DNA from: Lumnitzera littorea
Taxonomy: Eukaryota > Streptophyta > Magnoliopsida > Myrtales > Combretaceae
Assembly (NCBI GenBank): GCA_024138015.1
Contig: JAMXBB010000003.1
Location: 29,474,087-29,538,086 of the forward strand
DNA length: 64,000 nucleotides
Direction of reading: 5' to 3'
Shown: piece by piece, positions 46,831-58,370 of the stretch
How the letters are laid out: each line of letters opens with the position of its first letter
How positions within the stretch are numbered: position 1 is the first letter of the stretch
Notes under the pieces: model-generated
Database searches by the model: none
Seen by the model: only the letters and a program-made list of their open reading frames with translations
What the model was told of the DNA's origin: nothing
Program-made: the position numbers and the translations under genes

Positions 46831-49209
46831 TGTAGACACCTAGTTTTTGCCCCTTTGTAATTTTAATTTTAATTTTTACTTTTACACAAAGGGTCTTAAT
46901 AAAAGATAAAAATAATAAAAATTTAACAAATGATGAAAATACCAAAAAAAATAAGAAAACAAAAAAAATATTATTATTATAAAGAGTTTTGTAGATTTTT
47001 AGGAAGTAAATTATTTTAGAGAAAATAGTTTTAGTTTTAGTTTTGTTAAAAAAAACTTATCTTAAGAAAACGGGTAGTTTAAATATAGTTTAATTGTACT
47101 GAATGTCAAGGTGCAGGCCAACGGCTTAATGGATAAGTATCGGAATATTTAAGTTGGATTTAATTTGAGGTCATGGGTTCGAATCTCAGCAGGCACCTAT
47201 GTTTTTATTTTTCTATCTTTGCAAAAGCGAGATGAAAACCGGATTCATATTTTATTAAATCATTTGAATTAAGTTTGATTTTATTAAATTAGATTTGAAT
47301 TAATTTAGATATAGTTTAATTGTTATCAAATCAAATACGATTAGATAGGATTTGATGGGGACTTTATAAACAAAAGGAAAAAAACAGCAATAAAAGGAAA
47401 AAAAAAAACATGTCCAGCAGGAGAACATTGGGGGCATCAAGACTGACGAACAGCAATCTTGTACGTCCATACATTAACCTTGCCAATGCCCAAGCTCACT
47501 ACGGCACATTCACTGCTCGTCAAGATTCACAAGCTGCACACCAACGATACTGGACGTTTGTTTGTTTCGACCATCGCCCCACTACTGTTGTACAAGATCC
47601 TGTCGAGAACAGCCGACGACCTTACGAGCTACAACTCTAACATCCCCCACAGCAACAGCGGTAGTGACTGCGATAGCAAAGCCAACCGCTCTACTGCAGA
47701 ATCCCTTGATCGTCTAAGGTCGACAAAATAATATACTCTCCTCGCCGACCAATCAAGATTCCGAAGTCCCTACAGGCCACTCCCTTGACACTCCAATTCG
47801 AAACTTGACGCTAGTCTCTACGCCTGAACACTTGACAATCCAATGTCGACGATCACTGAAACTTCAAGTTCTCCTTGACCGAAGGTTGCATCCTCGATTC
47901 GGCAATCTGATTTTCCCATCATTGCAAAAGCCAGCAACCCGTTGTCTACTTCATTATGTCAAACACGTACAGTATCACCCTACGTCAACACACACACACA
48001 CTTCTGATCAGCCATACGCCGCAGTCAATACGTCGCTCCGTTGTCTATCCAACGCCACAACAGCAGTATCCGCTGTACGTCCTTCATCACTGCAGTACGT
48101 TCCTTGATCCTTCAATAACAATCAGGTTCGGTTCGATTTTATTTTATTTATTATTTATTATATCATGTTATGTTATTATATGATGTATATATAAATATGT
48201 GCATAGAATAATATATGTTCAATATTAGTTTCCTAATATTACGTAGATTAGATAAACATCCGAGTAAATGTTCATTTGATAGTAGTCATTTAAATAGAGA
48301 TGTGAATATTAGTTTAGGAATCGTTAAAATTAGTTTTTGTTATATATAGATCTGTATATTTTACTAGATAAATATAATATAATGTGTGAATGTGTCGATA
48401 TAGGGGTTTTAGTATTAGTTTTCACATGAACGTATTATATGGAATTATTTTATTTTAATAGTTCGTTATATATATTAGTTTAGTTTAGCATTAGGTTATT
48501 TTAGAATTTCTCATTTAGAAAAGTCATTTTCTTTAGAAAAAATAATAATTAACCTATTTCAAGAATTAGAACGTTTTAGAGTTTTTTTTTATATAAAATA
48601 ATAACATTCAAGAGTTAGGACCCCTTTAGATTTTTTTTAAATAAACCGAATAAATTAAAAACGTAAACTTAGGCAGTTTTTAAAATTAAAATCGATCAAC
48701 ACACTAAAGATTTTTTAAAAGGACTACGATTGTCTGATCCCGGTTAACGGGTACGTAGGCACCTTCGGGGTGACGATAAAATATGTAAAAACTTAGGTTC
48801 TTTTTCTTGTGATTTTTTATTTATTTATTTATTTTTAAATATTATAATTAGAAGAATAATCCTAATTTTGGTAAATATATAGTGGTACCCATTAGGGTTT
48901 AATAGGTTAGCTCCCCAAATTCGGAATCCTCTAGTTCTTCATTAAAATTGAAATCAAAGACCGGTAGTCAAATCGTAATCAATCTATCCAATTGGTTACG
49001 GTTTCTTTTTCTTTTCTCGACTTTGGTTGGGTGGTGACTCCAAAAATTATTTTCAATAAAAAACCAGAATTTCTCAATTTCTTTACTCGATGATTAATAT
49101 TAAACCCTAACCCATTTAATATTAATCGGAAATGGGTTAGGGTTTAATATTAATCGGAAATGGGGAATTCAATTTTAAATAAAAAAAAATCGAAAAATCA
49201 GGCTCGACA
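46831..49209 (-). mobile_element. Solo LTR of element B family
   Basis: On the - strand it starts TGTCGAGCCTGATTTTTCG (49209) and ends GGTGTCTACA (46831), the termini of the element B LTR, and follows that LTR throughout (GGAGTCACCACCCAACC block, GT-rich middle, tRNA-like segment, T-rich end). Flanks are GCAGT (46826-46830) and GCAAC (49210-49214), 3 of 5 matching with two transitions, an acceptable worn target duplication. The ORFs at 47410-48183 are the opposite strand of the LTR and not genes. Confidence 0.85.
47110..47197 (+). ncRNA. tRNA-like sequence in the solo LTR
   Basis: 88 nt, antisense to the LTR as in element B. Ends GGTGC ... GCACC can pair. D-arm-like GGCTTAATGGATAAG resembles plant tRNA-Arg. 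The T-arm CATGGGTTCGAATCTCAG has a TTCGAAT loop. The anticodon arm is degenerate and no CCA or terminator T-run follows, so a functional tRNA is unlikely. Confidence 0.55.
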
Positions 49210-49350
49210 GCAACTATATGCTTTTTACCCTTTTAAAGGTGCTCGTCCAATCGAAATGCTTTCCACATATCTATTGGCCAGTAATCCAAGGGAGTTGTGT
49301 TTATACGTATCCCCATAACCGCCTGTACGACTTCCTAGGTGGTTTTCCTA

Positions 49351-49357
49351 TATATAA
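49351..49357 (+). promoter_or_regulatory. TATA box of the aORF
   Basis: TATATAA in CCTATATATAAGAGG, 126 bp before the aORF ATG (49483). On the + strand, opposite to the element's own LTR promoters. Confidence 0.55.
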
Positions 49358-49482
49358 GAGGATTATGAAAAGAGAACGCTTTTCTACAATCTTTTTGCTC
49401 AATTGTCATAATTTATGCGTTCGCGTTTGAACTCTTAAACCTTCTTCAAAAGCTTCAATTTTCCTTTTCAACAATCACAATC

Positions 49483-52400
49483 ATGTCTACCAATAGGGGT
49501 GATACTAATTCTTTTTCACTAGAACTTACCTCTAGTTCAGATTCTACGAAGAGTGATCCTCCTTAGGCGTAGGAGGGTGGAGTGTCGTCACTGACACAAC
49601 TCGACCAACCTACGAGGATGGCTATGGAGGCATTGGATAAGGCTAGAATCATCAATGCCATACCCAGAAACGTGTACACGGATATTCCCTTATCCTCCAC
49701 CAAGGATTTATTCAATGCTCCTAGTACAAGAAAGGGGCTTGACAGCCGTATCATCAAAAGTAAGGATTCTACCCCCCAGTTAGGTCATTAGCAATTTCCT
49801 TGTAAGGGCAACACCTAGGTGGCATATTAGACTACCACGTAGGGACGAACGAGTAGCATTGCTATTGGGGAGGCGCTTCGCGGTTTTCAAGAAATGCTTG
49901 GAGTTTGGGCAATGCCTCCCCCCAAGTTATTTTAAGATGGATTTTCTTTACTACCACTGCTACAGCCCGTCCTAGATTCCTTCAAATGGGTAGAAGGTAT
50001 TAAAGGCATTCTAGGCGCTTTGCAAATACCTAGTGATAAGGGCTACTGCCAAGCTGCTCTGTCACTTCTACATATGGAAGAGCGTTGCGGGATGGCCTTA
50101 CCTCCAGCCATGCTTAGGAAGGAAACTATTCTATAACCTTGTTGATTCTGTCAAAGGCTGCCAGGATGAATACATAGTGGTAGAGCTACCCGAAGAGGCC
50201 ACCTTCTGGACCTGATAGATCGGAATGGTCCATACTGGAGGTAAGAAGAAGTGGCCAGGAGATCAACGTTGCGGAGACTATAGAAAGGTATTTTCGGTGC
50301 TCGATCTCCAAGCTCTTCCCCAGCATAAAGAAAGCTTTGGCGAAGAAGTGTGTTAAAGGAACTGGTTCATTCCTATGCTCTTGTTTGTTATGCTAGTGTT
50401 TGGGTGCTTCGTTTGACGCCTGTAGGATAGGTAGACTTCCTTGGTCATGCTAGTCACAACGATGTTTTACAAATGATAGTAATAGTTTCCTTTGATTTGT
50501 CCTTGTTTTCTTTTTCTAACCTTTAGATCAACCTTCTTGTAGGCAAGAGCTTGGGTCCAAGGGTGACTCATCCATCGGTGGACAATCTGATGAGCCAGTG
50601 CCAAGCGCGATCAAAGGCAGGTTAGTCGATAAGGAAGGTAGCGAGGCCGACGTTAGAGCTCGAAGAGACCAGCAAGCCATGACCAAGGTCTACACCTTAA
50701 GGGACTCTACTAGTCATCCAGGACGAGCCGACGGTCATGGCACCTTTGAATGTAGCTCTACCCATTCTTACTATCCCCTTGTCCGAACCTATCCTCGTGG
50801 GTAACAAATGTGTTGACGCGGAGGGGTCTAACATGCAGGTGCTTTCCCCTCCGAAGGCAGCTAAGAAAGGAACCGGGGAAGTAGTTACCCCTCCTACTGC
50901 CACAGGCAATAAGTGCATGGCTCCTAAAGTACTCGGGGAGCCAAGTCCAGGTACGAAGAGGCAGAAGCCTTTAGCAAGGGACCTTTTAGCTAAAGGGAAG
51001 TGGAATGAGTGGCCCCTGGCTCATCCATTCCAGAGCGCGGATGACGTTGGGGATGAGTTTTTGGACATCCTTAACAACTTCTAAAAGATGGGGCTAAGGC
51101 CAGACTCATTCATAGAAGCGCCATACGCTTCCTTAGATGAAGCGCTAAATAAGGGGGTCCTCGAGATGGAGAAGAAGAAGGCCCAGGGAAAGATCCTACG
51201 GTTGAAGTGGGAAGTCCGTGCTAGCAACCTAACGCTGTGCTACTGGACCTTCAATTACCAAGCTTCAATGGGGTCTTACAACTCTGGTGACTAGACCGTA
51301 TTGGAGAGGATCTCCCAAGAAGGTACGAGTAACCCCATACAAACTGCAGGCCACTTTAGTACCCTAATGCGGCGAGTAAGTCTTCCATGCTATTGTAGTG
51401 TTGTATTTTAGCGCTTAGTACTAACATTTGCATTCTATTTTAATCTTGCAGTACCATAGCCAGGTTCTCCTCGAGTTGAGCAAGTCCTATGCCGTCCAAA
51501 AAGTGGTAACTAGATTACTGGAGGAGTTGTATTGATAGAAGAAGTGCCTGTTAGAGGCAGAAGCGTCTAATAGGAGGTACTTGAGAAAATTTGCTCAAGC
51601 TAACAAGTGCCTCCGCTGCTCTGTTGTGCAGGTGACAAGGCTTCAGGCATGGCTTAAGCATGCAAAGCAAGAGAGGGGCAAAGTAGAGAGGGATGCCCAG
51701 AAGGTTACGGAACTAAAGGCTCGGCTCGAGAACAAGCAAAAGATGAAAGCTTATCTTTTGCAATGACTGGAGGAGGAGGGCACAACTAAGGCCCGAGTCA
51801 AAAAAGAGAACGTCAAGTTGAAGGTTTCCGTAACCAAGCTGAAAGTCGAGCTGGCAATGAAGGCATCCGAATGTGAGGGCGTTAAGGCTATGTCACTTGA
51901 GCTGGCCGGCTCAAAGGCCACTCTGGAGTAGCAAGTCAGGGAGCTACAAGGTAGGGTTTTAGAGATTGAAGAGATGATCTCCAAGATGGAGAGTAGGGAG
52001 GTCCTCAGTGATGCTACTGCAAGGAAGGCGGTTGTCGACTATAGGGCTACCAAGAAGTGGCTAGAGGACCTATCTACGGATTCCATTCGCTTCACTAGGA
52101 GAGAAATTGTCTCCCATTATCCAGATCTGGACTTAAGCTTCTTGGATTTTTTGGACTCCCCTACATTCATCGAGAAGAGGGAGGCATTGGCTAAAGGGGA
52201 GGGAACTTCTACATCCAGCCCTACTTTGGCAACTTAGTAGGAGGATGCCTCAAAAGCCATCCCTAGGGAAGATCTGCCCGTGGAGGGTCCTACTGCTCCT
52301 AATTCGCATGTCTCATGCTCTCCTGTGGCTTAAGGCTTACCGGTTGAAGTGCCTACGGATCAACACTCGAAGCAGATTGATGCCTTGGATTTTTCAAAGT

Positions 52401-52508
52401 TACCCGAATTAGCTGATCCTAGGCAGTAGCGGCGTTCTATAAAATTCTTTTATTTTACTTTTTCCGGTTTTTGTTTTCAGGTCCGAGATGCCAGCCTTTG
52501 CCTTGTAA
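49483..52508 (+). pseudogene. Antisense ORF (aORF) of element E, broken
   Basis: A + strand gene convergent with gag-pol. It starts ATGTCTACCAATAGGGGT, has low-complexity Ser/Asp/Thr near the start, Pro/Lys-rich sequence (50737-51084), DVGDEFLDIL..., then about 200 codons of heptad-like coiled coil (51536-51980) and a C-terminal block AVVDYRATKKW ... VSHYPDLDLSFLDF (52030-52165). An intron at 51376-51451 (GT...TTGCAG) keeps frame across it. A further acceptor TTTTGTTTTCAG ends at about 52480, followed by a short exon ending TAA (52506-52508). AATAAA occurs at 52508-52513 and 52521-52526. Many TAG/TAA/TGA codons show it is dead. Antisense or extra ORFs are known in Tat elements; their function is not established. 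Confidence 0.7.
51376..51451 (+). other. Intron in the aORF
   Basis: 76 bp, GTAAGT donor, TAATCTTGCAG acceptor. The exons join as TLMRR-YHSQVLLEL in one frame. Short T-rich interior. Confidence 0.65.
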
Positions 52509-52526
52509 ATAAAAGTGTATAATAAA
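52508..52526 (+). terminator. Poly(A) signals of the aORF
   Basis: Two AATAAA words right after the aORF stop. The integrase C-terminal coding on the - strand ends within about 50 bp of here, so the two transcripts converge tail to tail. Confidence 0.5.
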
Positions 52527-52549
52527 TAAATGAAGTTTTTCACATCTTT

Positions 52550-55500
52550 TGCTATTCTCTCTATAAGCTTTGTAAACCCGAGCAGCATGTTGGTATGCAA
52601 TAACCCGAGCAGTAGCGAGGTCTCTAATTTCCTCTATTGTATCGACACTTGCCTACAGCAATGAGTCATTCAAGGCGGCGTTGAAGCCTCAAGTTTGGAT
52701 ATTAGTGAGTTCAAGCTCGATAAAGAGGACAGCTTCTAACTCGAAAGCCAAACAAAAGGAGGTCTCACCCGTCAAAGTGCGGTGTGTGGTCCTGTACCCC
52801 TATAAGATATTAGGCAGCTCATCGGCCCAAGCACTATGAGATTGATCAACATGCTTCTTAAGGCTATCAAAGATGACCCGATTGGTTGCCTCTACCTATC
52901 CATTCAATTGGGGGTGGGCGACCAAGGTGAAGTGTGCGGTGATGTAGTACTTAGCGCAAAACTCCCTAACTATAGGTTGTTAAATTGTCGACCGTTGTCT
53001 ATGATCAGTGCATAGGGGACTCTAAACTGGGAGAGAATGTTGTTTCCGACAAATGTCTTTATACTTCTCTCCATGATTCTAGCCACGGCTTTGGCCTCCA
53101 CCCACTTCATAAAGTAATCCATGGCAACAATTATGAACTACTGTCCTCCTAATGCTTTCAAAATGGTACCGAAGATATCGATTCCCCATTGGATGAATAG
53201 CCATGGGCTCGTCAAGGGTTAGAGCACATTGCTAGGTGTGCGATTGATTAGGGCATGCATTTGGCACTGTAGGCACTTCTAGGCTACGGCCTTTGCGTCC
53301 TACCTTACAGTAGGCTAGTAATATCTGAGCCGTAATGCTCGAAGCTACAAGGCTTGGGACTAGATATGATTGCTACACACTCCGATGTATAACTCTTCCA
53401 TGACATGCAGTCCTTCCCTTTCTCGTAGACATCGGAGCAAGGGGAGGCCGATTCCCCTGCAATATAGGATATTGTCAATTAGTGTATAATTGGTAGCGTA
53501 GTATCAAAGCTTCTTCGACTCCCTCCTATCTTCTAGCAACGTTCCTTCCTCGAAGTAGCTTCAGATGGGATCCATCTAACTTAGCTTTGGAGCTACCGTA
53601 ATCAGTTCCAAAACTTCAACCGGGCATAGAGTTATGCTTTTTTCCAGTAGGTACTCTATAAAGATCTTGCTGTTTTTCATCTTGGGCCTCTGTATGCTAG
53701 TAGAGGCCAGCTTAGATAGCCAGTTGGCCACTGAATTTTCTATTTGAAGGATTTTCTCGATGTCCCAAGAGGGAAAGTCCGCTAGGAGCCCTCTCACCTT
53801 CTATAAGTACCTGGCCATGGTGCTGTCCCTGGCCTCATATTCACTCTGGACCTATTGTACGATGAACATGGAGTCTAAGAATATCCGCAGCTCCTTAGCT
53901 AGCTTTAGGCTGGCGATAAGTGCCTCGTATTCAGATTCATTGTTGTTGGAATTGAACTTGAACTTGAGGGCATAATAAATGGTGACTTTATGCTGGCTAG
54001 TCAGCACAAGGTCCGCACCTCCACCTCCCATACTGGATGATCCATCGATGTAGAGAGTTTAGACAAGTTTGTTGTCTCCCAGTAGTCTTTCTTCCCCAGT
54101 ATATTTTACCACAAAGTTGGCCAAGACTTGAGCCTTGTAAGTTGTTCATGGCTAGTACTGGATTCCATGCGCGTTCAGTTCTACTACGTACTTGATCATC
54201 CATCCAGACACATTAGGTTTCTGTAGCATGGTGCACACTAGCTAGTCTGTAAGTACAATCACTTGATGTTCCTGGAAGTAGGGCCTTAGCTATCTAGTAG
54301 TAATGACGATGGCCAACACAAATTTTTCTGCTCAAGTCTACCTAACCTCTAGCCCATGAAGTATGTGGCTAACATAATATACAGGCCTGTGTTCTCTTCC
54401 TTCTACTCTGACTAATACAGAGGAGAGGGCCCTATGGCTTACGGCCAGGTACAAAAATAGATCTTCCCTCGAGACGGGCTTAGAGAGGACTGGTGGATGA
54501 GAGAGGAAGTCTTAGAGCTATTGAAAGGCAGTAATGTACACAGAAGTCCATTTGAAACCCTTTAGATTTTTGAGAATTTTGAAGAACTCAGCACATCTGT
54601 CAGTGCTCTTCGAAATGAACCTGCTTAGGGTAGCCACCATGCCAGTGAGCTTTTGTACATCTCAGACTGAAGTTGGGGGCTTCATTCCCCTAATGGCCGT
54701 AATCTTCTCGGGGTTCACCTCGATTCCTCTCTAGGTGACTAGAAATCTTAGGAACTTACTAGAGCTAACGGCAAAAACACACTTATGGGGGTTCAACTTC
54801 ATGTCATGCGTACGCATTCGGCCGAAGGCTTCCTAGACATCCTTGGCATGATCGACTGGCTTATAGCTCTTAATAATCATGTCATTACCATATACCTCCA
54901 TATTGCGCCCGATTTGAGGCTTGAATAATTTCTTCACCATCCGCTAGTATGTGGCCCCGGCATTTTTCAGTCCGAATGACATTACAATATAGCATTATGT
55001 GCCGTAGTTGGTGACAAAGGAGGTATGGACCTCGTCCTTCAGGTCCATTTTTATCTAGTTATATCCCGAGAAGGTGTCCATAAAGCTCAAGAAGGCATGT
55101 CCCGATGTAAAATCAACCAGCTAATTGATTCTAGAGAAGGGGAAATAATCTTTAGGGTAGGTTTTATTGAGGTTGGTATAATTGACACACATGCACCACT
55201 TCCTATTTTTCTTTTTCACTCGTATCACGTTAGCTAGCCACGTCGGGTACTTTTCCTCCCTTACGAAACTAACTTTGAGCAGCTTCTACTCTTCCTCCTC
55301 GATTGCAGCCTACTGTTCTAAGGCAAAATGCCTCTTTTTGTTTGACAAGCCACGTAGTGGTGTCCATGTTAAGGCTGTAGGTTACCAAGTTAGGGGAGAT
55401 TCTCAGCATGTCAGATGCCAACCAGGCGAACCTATCCAAATTTGCCTGCAGGAGAGCAATGATTTTATCCTTCACTTCAATTGGGGTCTCAATGCTGACT

Positions 55501-56010
55501 TTCGTTATTTGGTCGGGAGAGTCGCCAATCTAAACATCTTCGATTTTTTCTCTAGGCTCACCCTTCTCGCCCGATCTCTCCTGCGAGCCCATTTCTAAGG
55601 CAAAGACGCAATTGCCTCTAGCTGCCCTAACATACAGCTCTTGTGAGAGCTTCTGATTGTATCTATATACTCTTACGCCTATAGGCATCAGGAATTTGGC
55701 CTTCAAATGTAAGGAGGATGTGATCATCCCAAATGTATTTAGGCTTAGTCTTCCCAATAGCGCATTATATGGGGAGGGATGATCGATCACAATGAACTCC
55801 ATGGGTTATTATGCCATGTAGTTGTCATCACCAAGTTCCATGTCCAGAGTGACAATGCCCTTGGCTCAGACTGTGCTACCATTGAAGCCGATTACATTAT
55901 GGTGGTACGACTTCATCTTTACTGGCAGCTTCTTCCTCATCCTATCATATGTATGAAGGAAGAGTATATCGGTAGAGCTGCCAGTGTCCACTATGATTTT
56001 TAAGACCTTA
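52550..56010 (-). pseudogene. pol: Element E pol (protease, RT, RNase H, integrase), broken
   Basis: Protease: IIVDTGSSTDILF intact at about 55970-56008. RT: DTFSGYN, VTNYGT, MSFGLKNAGATY, then V-Y-G-N-D-M at 54881-54892 where the lineage has YVDD, so the first catalytic Asp is Asn. RNase H: LYIDGSSSMGGGG (54031-54055), NNNESEYEALIASLKLA. Integrase: GIDIFG (about 53170-53190), IIDNGRQF (about 52985-53010) and VEATNR with Glu kept after a Gln-to-stop; the tail reads RDLATARVIAYQHAARVYKAYREN to about 52560. Dozens of stops and several frame changes. Confidence 0.85.
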
Positions 56011-57792
56011 AAATTTTGAGATCCTCACCCCAATAACCAAAGCGTCTTGGTGAGGAGTATCGACCCGTTCAAGGTCAGCGTCGGAGAAGGAGATAGAAGT
56101 GTCTAACTTCTACCTCTTCTCCCTAACTGCCAGTACCTCTGATTGGGCGTTAATCGAGCTGCTAGTGCTCGGTCGGCTCCCACGATGTGGGCCCCCCCAT
56201 AATTACATTTATGATGCCATTAGAGGCACAGTCATTGCGGTGGTTGTCATTTTACTCCACCTAGGCATCCTTGATCCATCGCCTTTAAGGTGCCCTATTA
56301 GTGTCATCATCAGACCGATCGTCGTTCCGTCAATGTGCCATGTATTCATTGAAGAAGCTGTATTGAATGGTGTATTCGACGGCATTCTTCAACCGGAAGC
56401 ACTCTTCAGTTGTATGGTCGTGATCGTTGTGGAACTAACAGTATTTGTTAGAGTTTCGACAATTAGGGTTTCCTCACATTTTTTGTGGCCTTTGCAACAA
56501 GTTTCGATGCTTTACTTCAAAATATACCTAAGCTATAGGTCTATTCAGAGATATACTAGGTATAAATAGGAGGGGGGAGAGGGTTACGCTCTGTTCGTCG
56601 TTTCTTCTTCTCGGAGCTTTCCCCCTCTAGCCTGCTTGGCATCCTTCCGTTGAGGCAATCTTTAATGGACAATTTCTCCTTGTCCTGCTTTCTGCCTAAC
56701 CTTTCTCAGTCGGCATCACGCCTAGCGCAAATGTTGTCTTCTTGGTCAATATACTTCTGGGCTTTATTCAAGAAGTCGGCTAGGGTCTTTGACTTGCTCT
56801 TCGCAAGCGATTGGAAGAAATCTCCCAAGGGTCTAATGTTGAGCTACACGGCATGTATAATGACTCCTTCGTCCAACTAAGGGATCTCAACTACGAGGTT
56901 ACTAAACCGGGACATGTAGTCGTGCAAGGACTCACCTTCACCCTCGCCTTGCCTTACGAGGTACAAGGACGATGTGTCCTTAGATGGAGGCTTACTAGCC
57001 CTGAAATGGAGGCTGACTAGCCTTAAAATGGAGGCTGAACTTCCTGGCCAGCTCGTCAAAGGAGCTAATCAAATTGTCAGGGAGGTGGCTAAACCCCGTC
57101 CGTGCTGCCTTCCTTAATGTACCCAAGAAGGCCTTGCATAGTATGGCATCTCTATGACTGTGAAGGTTCGTAAGGGTGTGGAAGTGGAGGAGATGGTCAT
57201 CGAGGTCGCCCATGCCATTGTACTAGTCTAGGGACGGAAGTTTGCCGTTGGGTGGCAATACTTCATCCTAGACACCCCTAGTGAAGGGGGTCTTGTTACT
57301 GACAACCAGCCTAGTGTTACCAGCAGGCTTACTCCCTTGCTACTTGGAGAGCTGCCTCACCATTTCACGTAGCTCATTTAGGTCGACATCATCAGTTGGG
57401 TAAGCCTATCGTACAACCAAATGAGCCTAAACTCCCTATGAATCGACTTCCTGCTCATTGCCAGCCTAAGCTCGATTGCAGGTAGCCATAGACTTTGTTA
57501 CCTATTGTCGTAACAGCGAATTGGGTTGCTGATTCCTTCCATTCTATAGTTATTGCTGGATGTTGTCCCACCCAATGCAGGCATCTAAAGCTTCGGGGTG
57601 GTAAGTTTGTTCGCTACGACGCTCTGCTTCTTCCAAGCAAGCTCGGAGCTCCCTATTTTGCTCAGCATACTATTTAACCAAGTTCTCCGCGTACTCTAGG
57701 CGTTCTTCCAGCATAGCTCTTAGGAGGGGCTGGTTGCCCTTAGGTGGGTTGTTCAACAACTGTTAACTTCCTTGCTCGTCGCGTTGAGACAT
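56011..57792 (-). pseudogene. gag: Element E gag (broken)
   Basis: ATG at 57792 (MSQRDEQGS, then stop). A coiled N-terminal region (LLRAMLEERLEYAENLVK) and a DLNELREMVRQLS block precede the capsid core DDHLLHFHTLTNLHSHRDAI ... FLGTLRKAARTGFSHLP (56995-57213). The zinc knuckle of Tat type (C-x-FHNDHDHTTEEC) is at about 56395-56460 with a stop after its first Cys. The capsid part is the best kept stretch. Confidence 0.8.
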
Positions 57793-57861
57793 GATATAGA
57801 AAAGCTTGATGTGAGTTATGTGTTTGGTTTGTTTAGGATTTTAAGTGTAAGAATTATGTTT

Positions 57862-57879
57862 CCTATAGACGGCACCCAA
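57862..57879 (-). other. Primer binding site of element E
   Basis: On the - strand, directly after the 5' LTR, TTGGGTGCCGTCTATAGG resembles the TTGGCGCCGTC-type PBS of Tat/Athila-group Ty3/gypsy elements. Confidence 0.7.
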
Positions 57880-58365
57880 TGTCATTCCTCAATTCTTGTT
57901 GGCAGTTGACTGAGGTTTGTACACATTGAGCCTGCAAAGTAAGGTACAGTGAAGGGACGACGAAGGGTTATTTAGCGTAACCACTTTGATGCTTAAGTCA
58001 ACAATAAGCTTTTTGTATATCGAATACTAAGTGCACAGGTGTAGAATGCAAAGTTCGTAAAGAAGCTTACTGTTGGGTAGATGCTTAATATTTATAACAG
58101 AGCAATACTGATCGTTGGAGATCAGTTGGCGGGAAAGATCTTCTCTCGCAAGTATGGGAGAGCAAAGTTGTCGTGTTCGACGTGTCCTTGACATTTAGGA
58201 CATAGCTATTTTATCCTTATCTTGTAATTTATAGCTATTACAATTCTTCATGGGCCTAGGCTACTAAGGGTCAGGCTCAAGGCCTATAGAGGTAAACCTA
58301 GCGAGGTAAAGCTTAACGGATCTGATCTGACCTGAGAGGTCCCTACTCAAAGTGCCTTATCAACA
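57880..58365 (-). repeat. 5' LTR of element E
   Basis: 486 bp. On the - strand it starts TGTTGATAAGGC and ends GAATGACA. TATAAATA (- strand) at 58089-58096, then GACTTAAGCATCAAAGTGG downstream. Matches 45968-46455 with many substitutions. Confidence 0.85.
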
Positions 58366-58370
58366 GTTTT

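Larger units (their letters stand above)
45968..58365 (-). mobile_element. Tat-lineage Ty3/gypsy element E with antisense ORF
   Basis: The - strand order is 5' LTR (57880-58365), PBS, gag, protease, RT, RNase H, integrase, then a convergent ORF on the + strand, then 3' LTR (45968 to about 46455). GTTTT flanks both ends (45963-45967, 58366-58370). The Tat assignment rests on the PBS (TTGGGTGCCGTC, a worn TTGGCGCCGTC), the RNase H of the YIDGSSS ... NNNESEYEALIASL type, and the antisense ORF between pol and the 3' LTR. LTRs are clearly diverged, so this is an old insertion. It hosts a B-family solo LTR at 46831-49209; without it the element is about 10.0 kb. Confidence 0.85.

Noticed and set aside
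47110..47197. Functional tRNA gene
   Set aside because: Anticodon arm does not pair, the length is irregular, and diverged copies sit at the same place in all B LTRs; a relic is more likely.
47410..48183. Overlapping + strand ORFs (up to 100 codons) as genes
   Set aside because: They are the antisense strand of the GT-rich middle of the B-family solo LTR; no domain, overlapping frames.
55182..56569. + strand ORFs of 138 and 156 codons
   Set aside because: They lie opposite element E protease/RT and gag, which give clear family motifs on the - strand.
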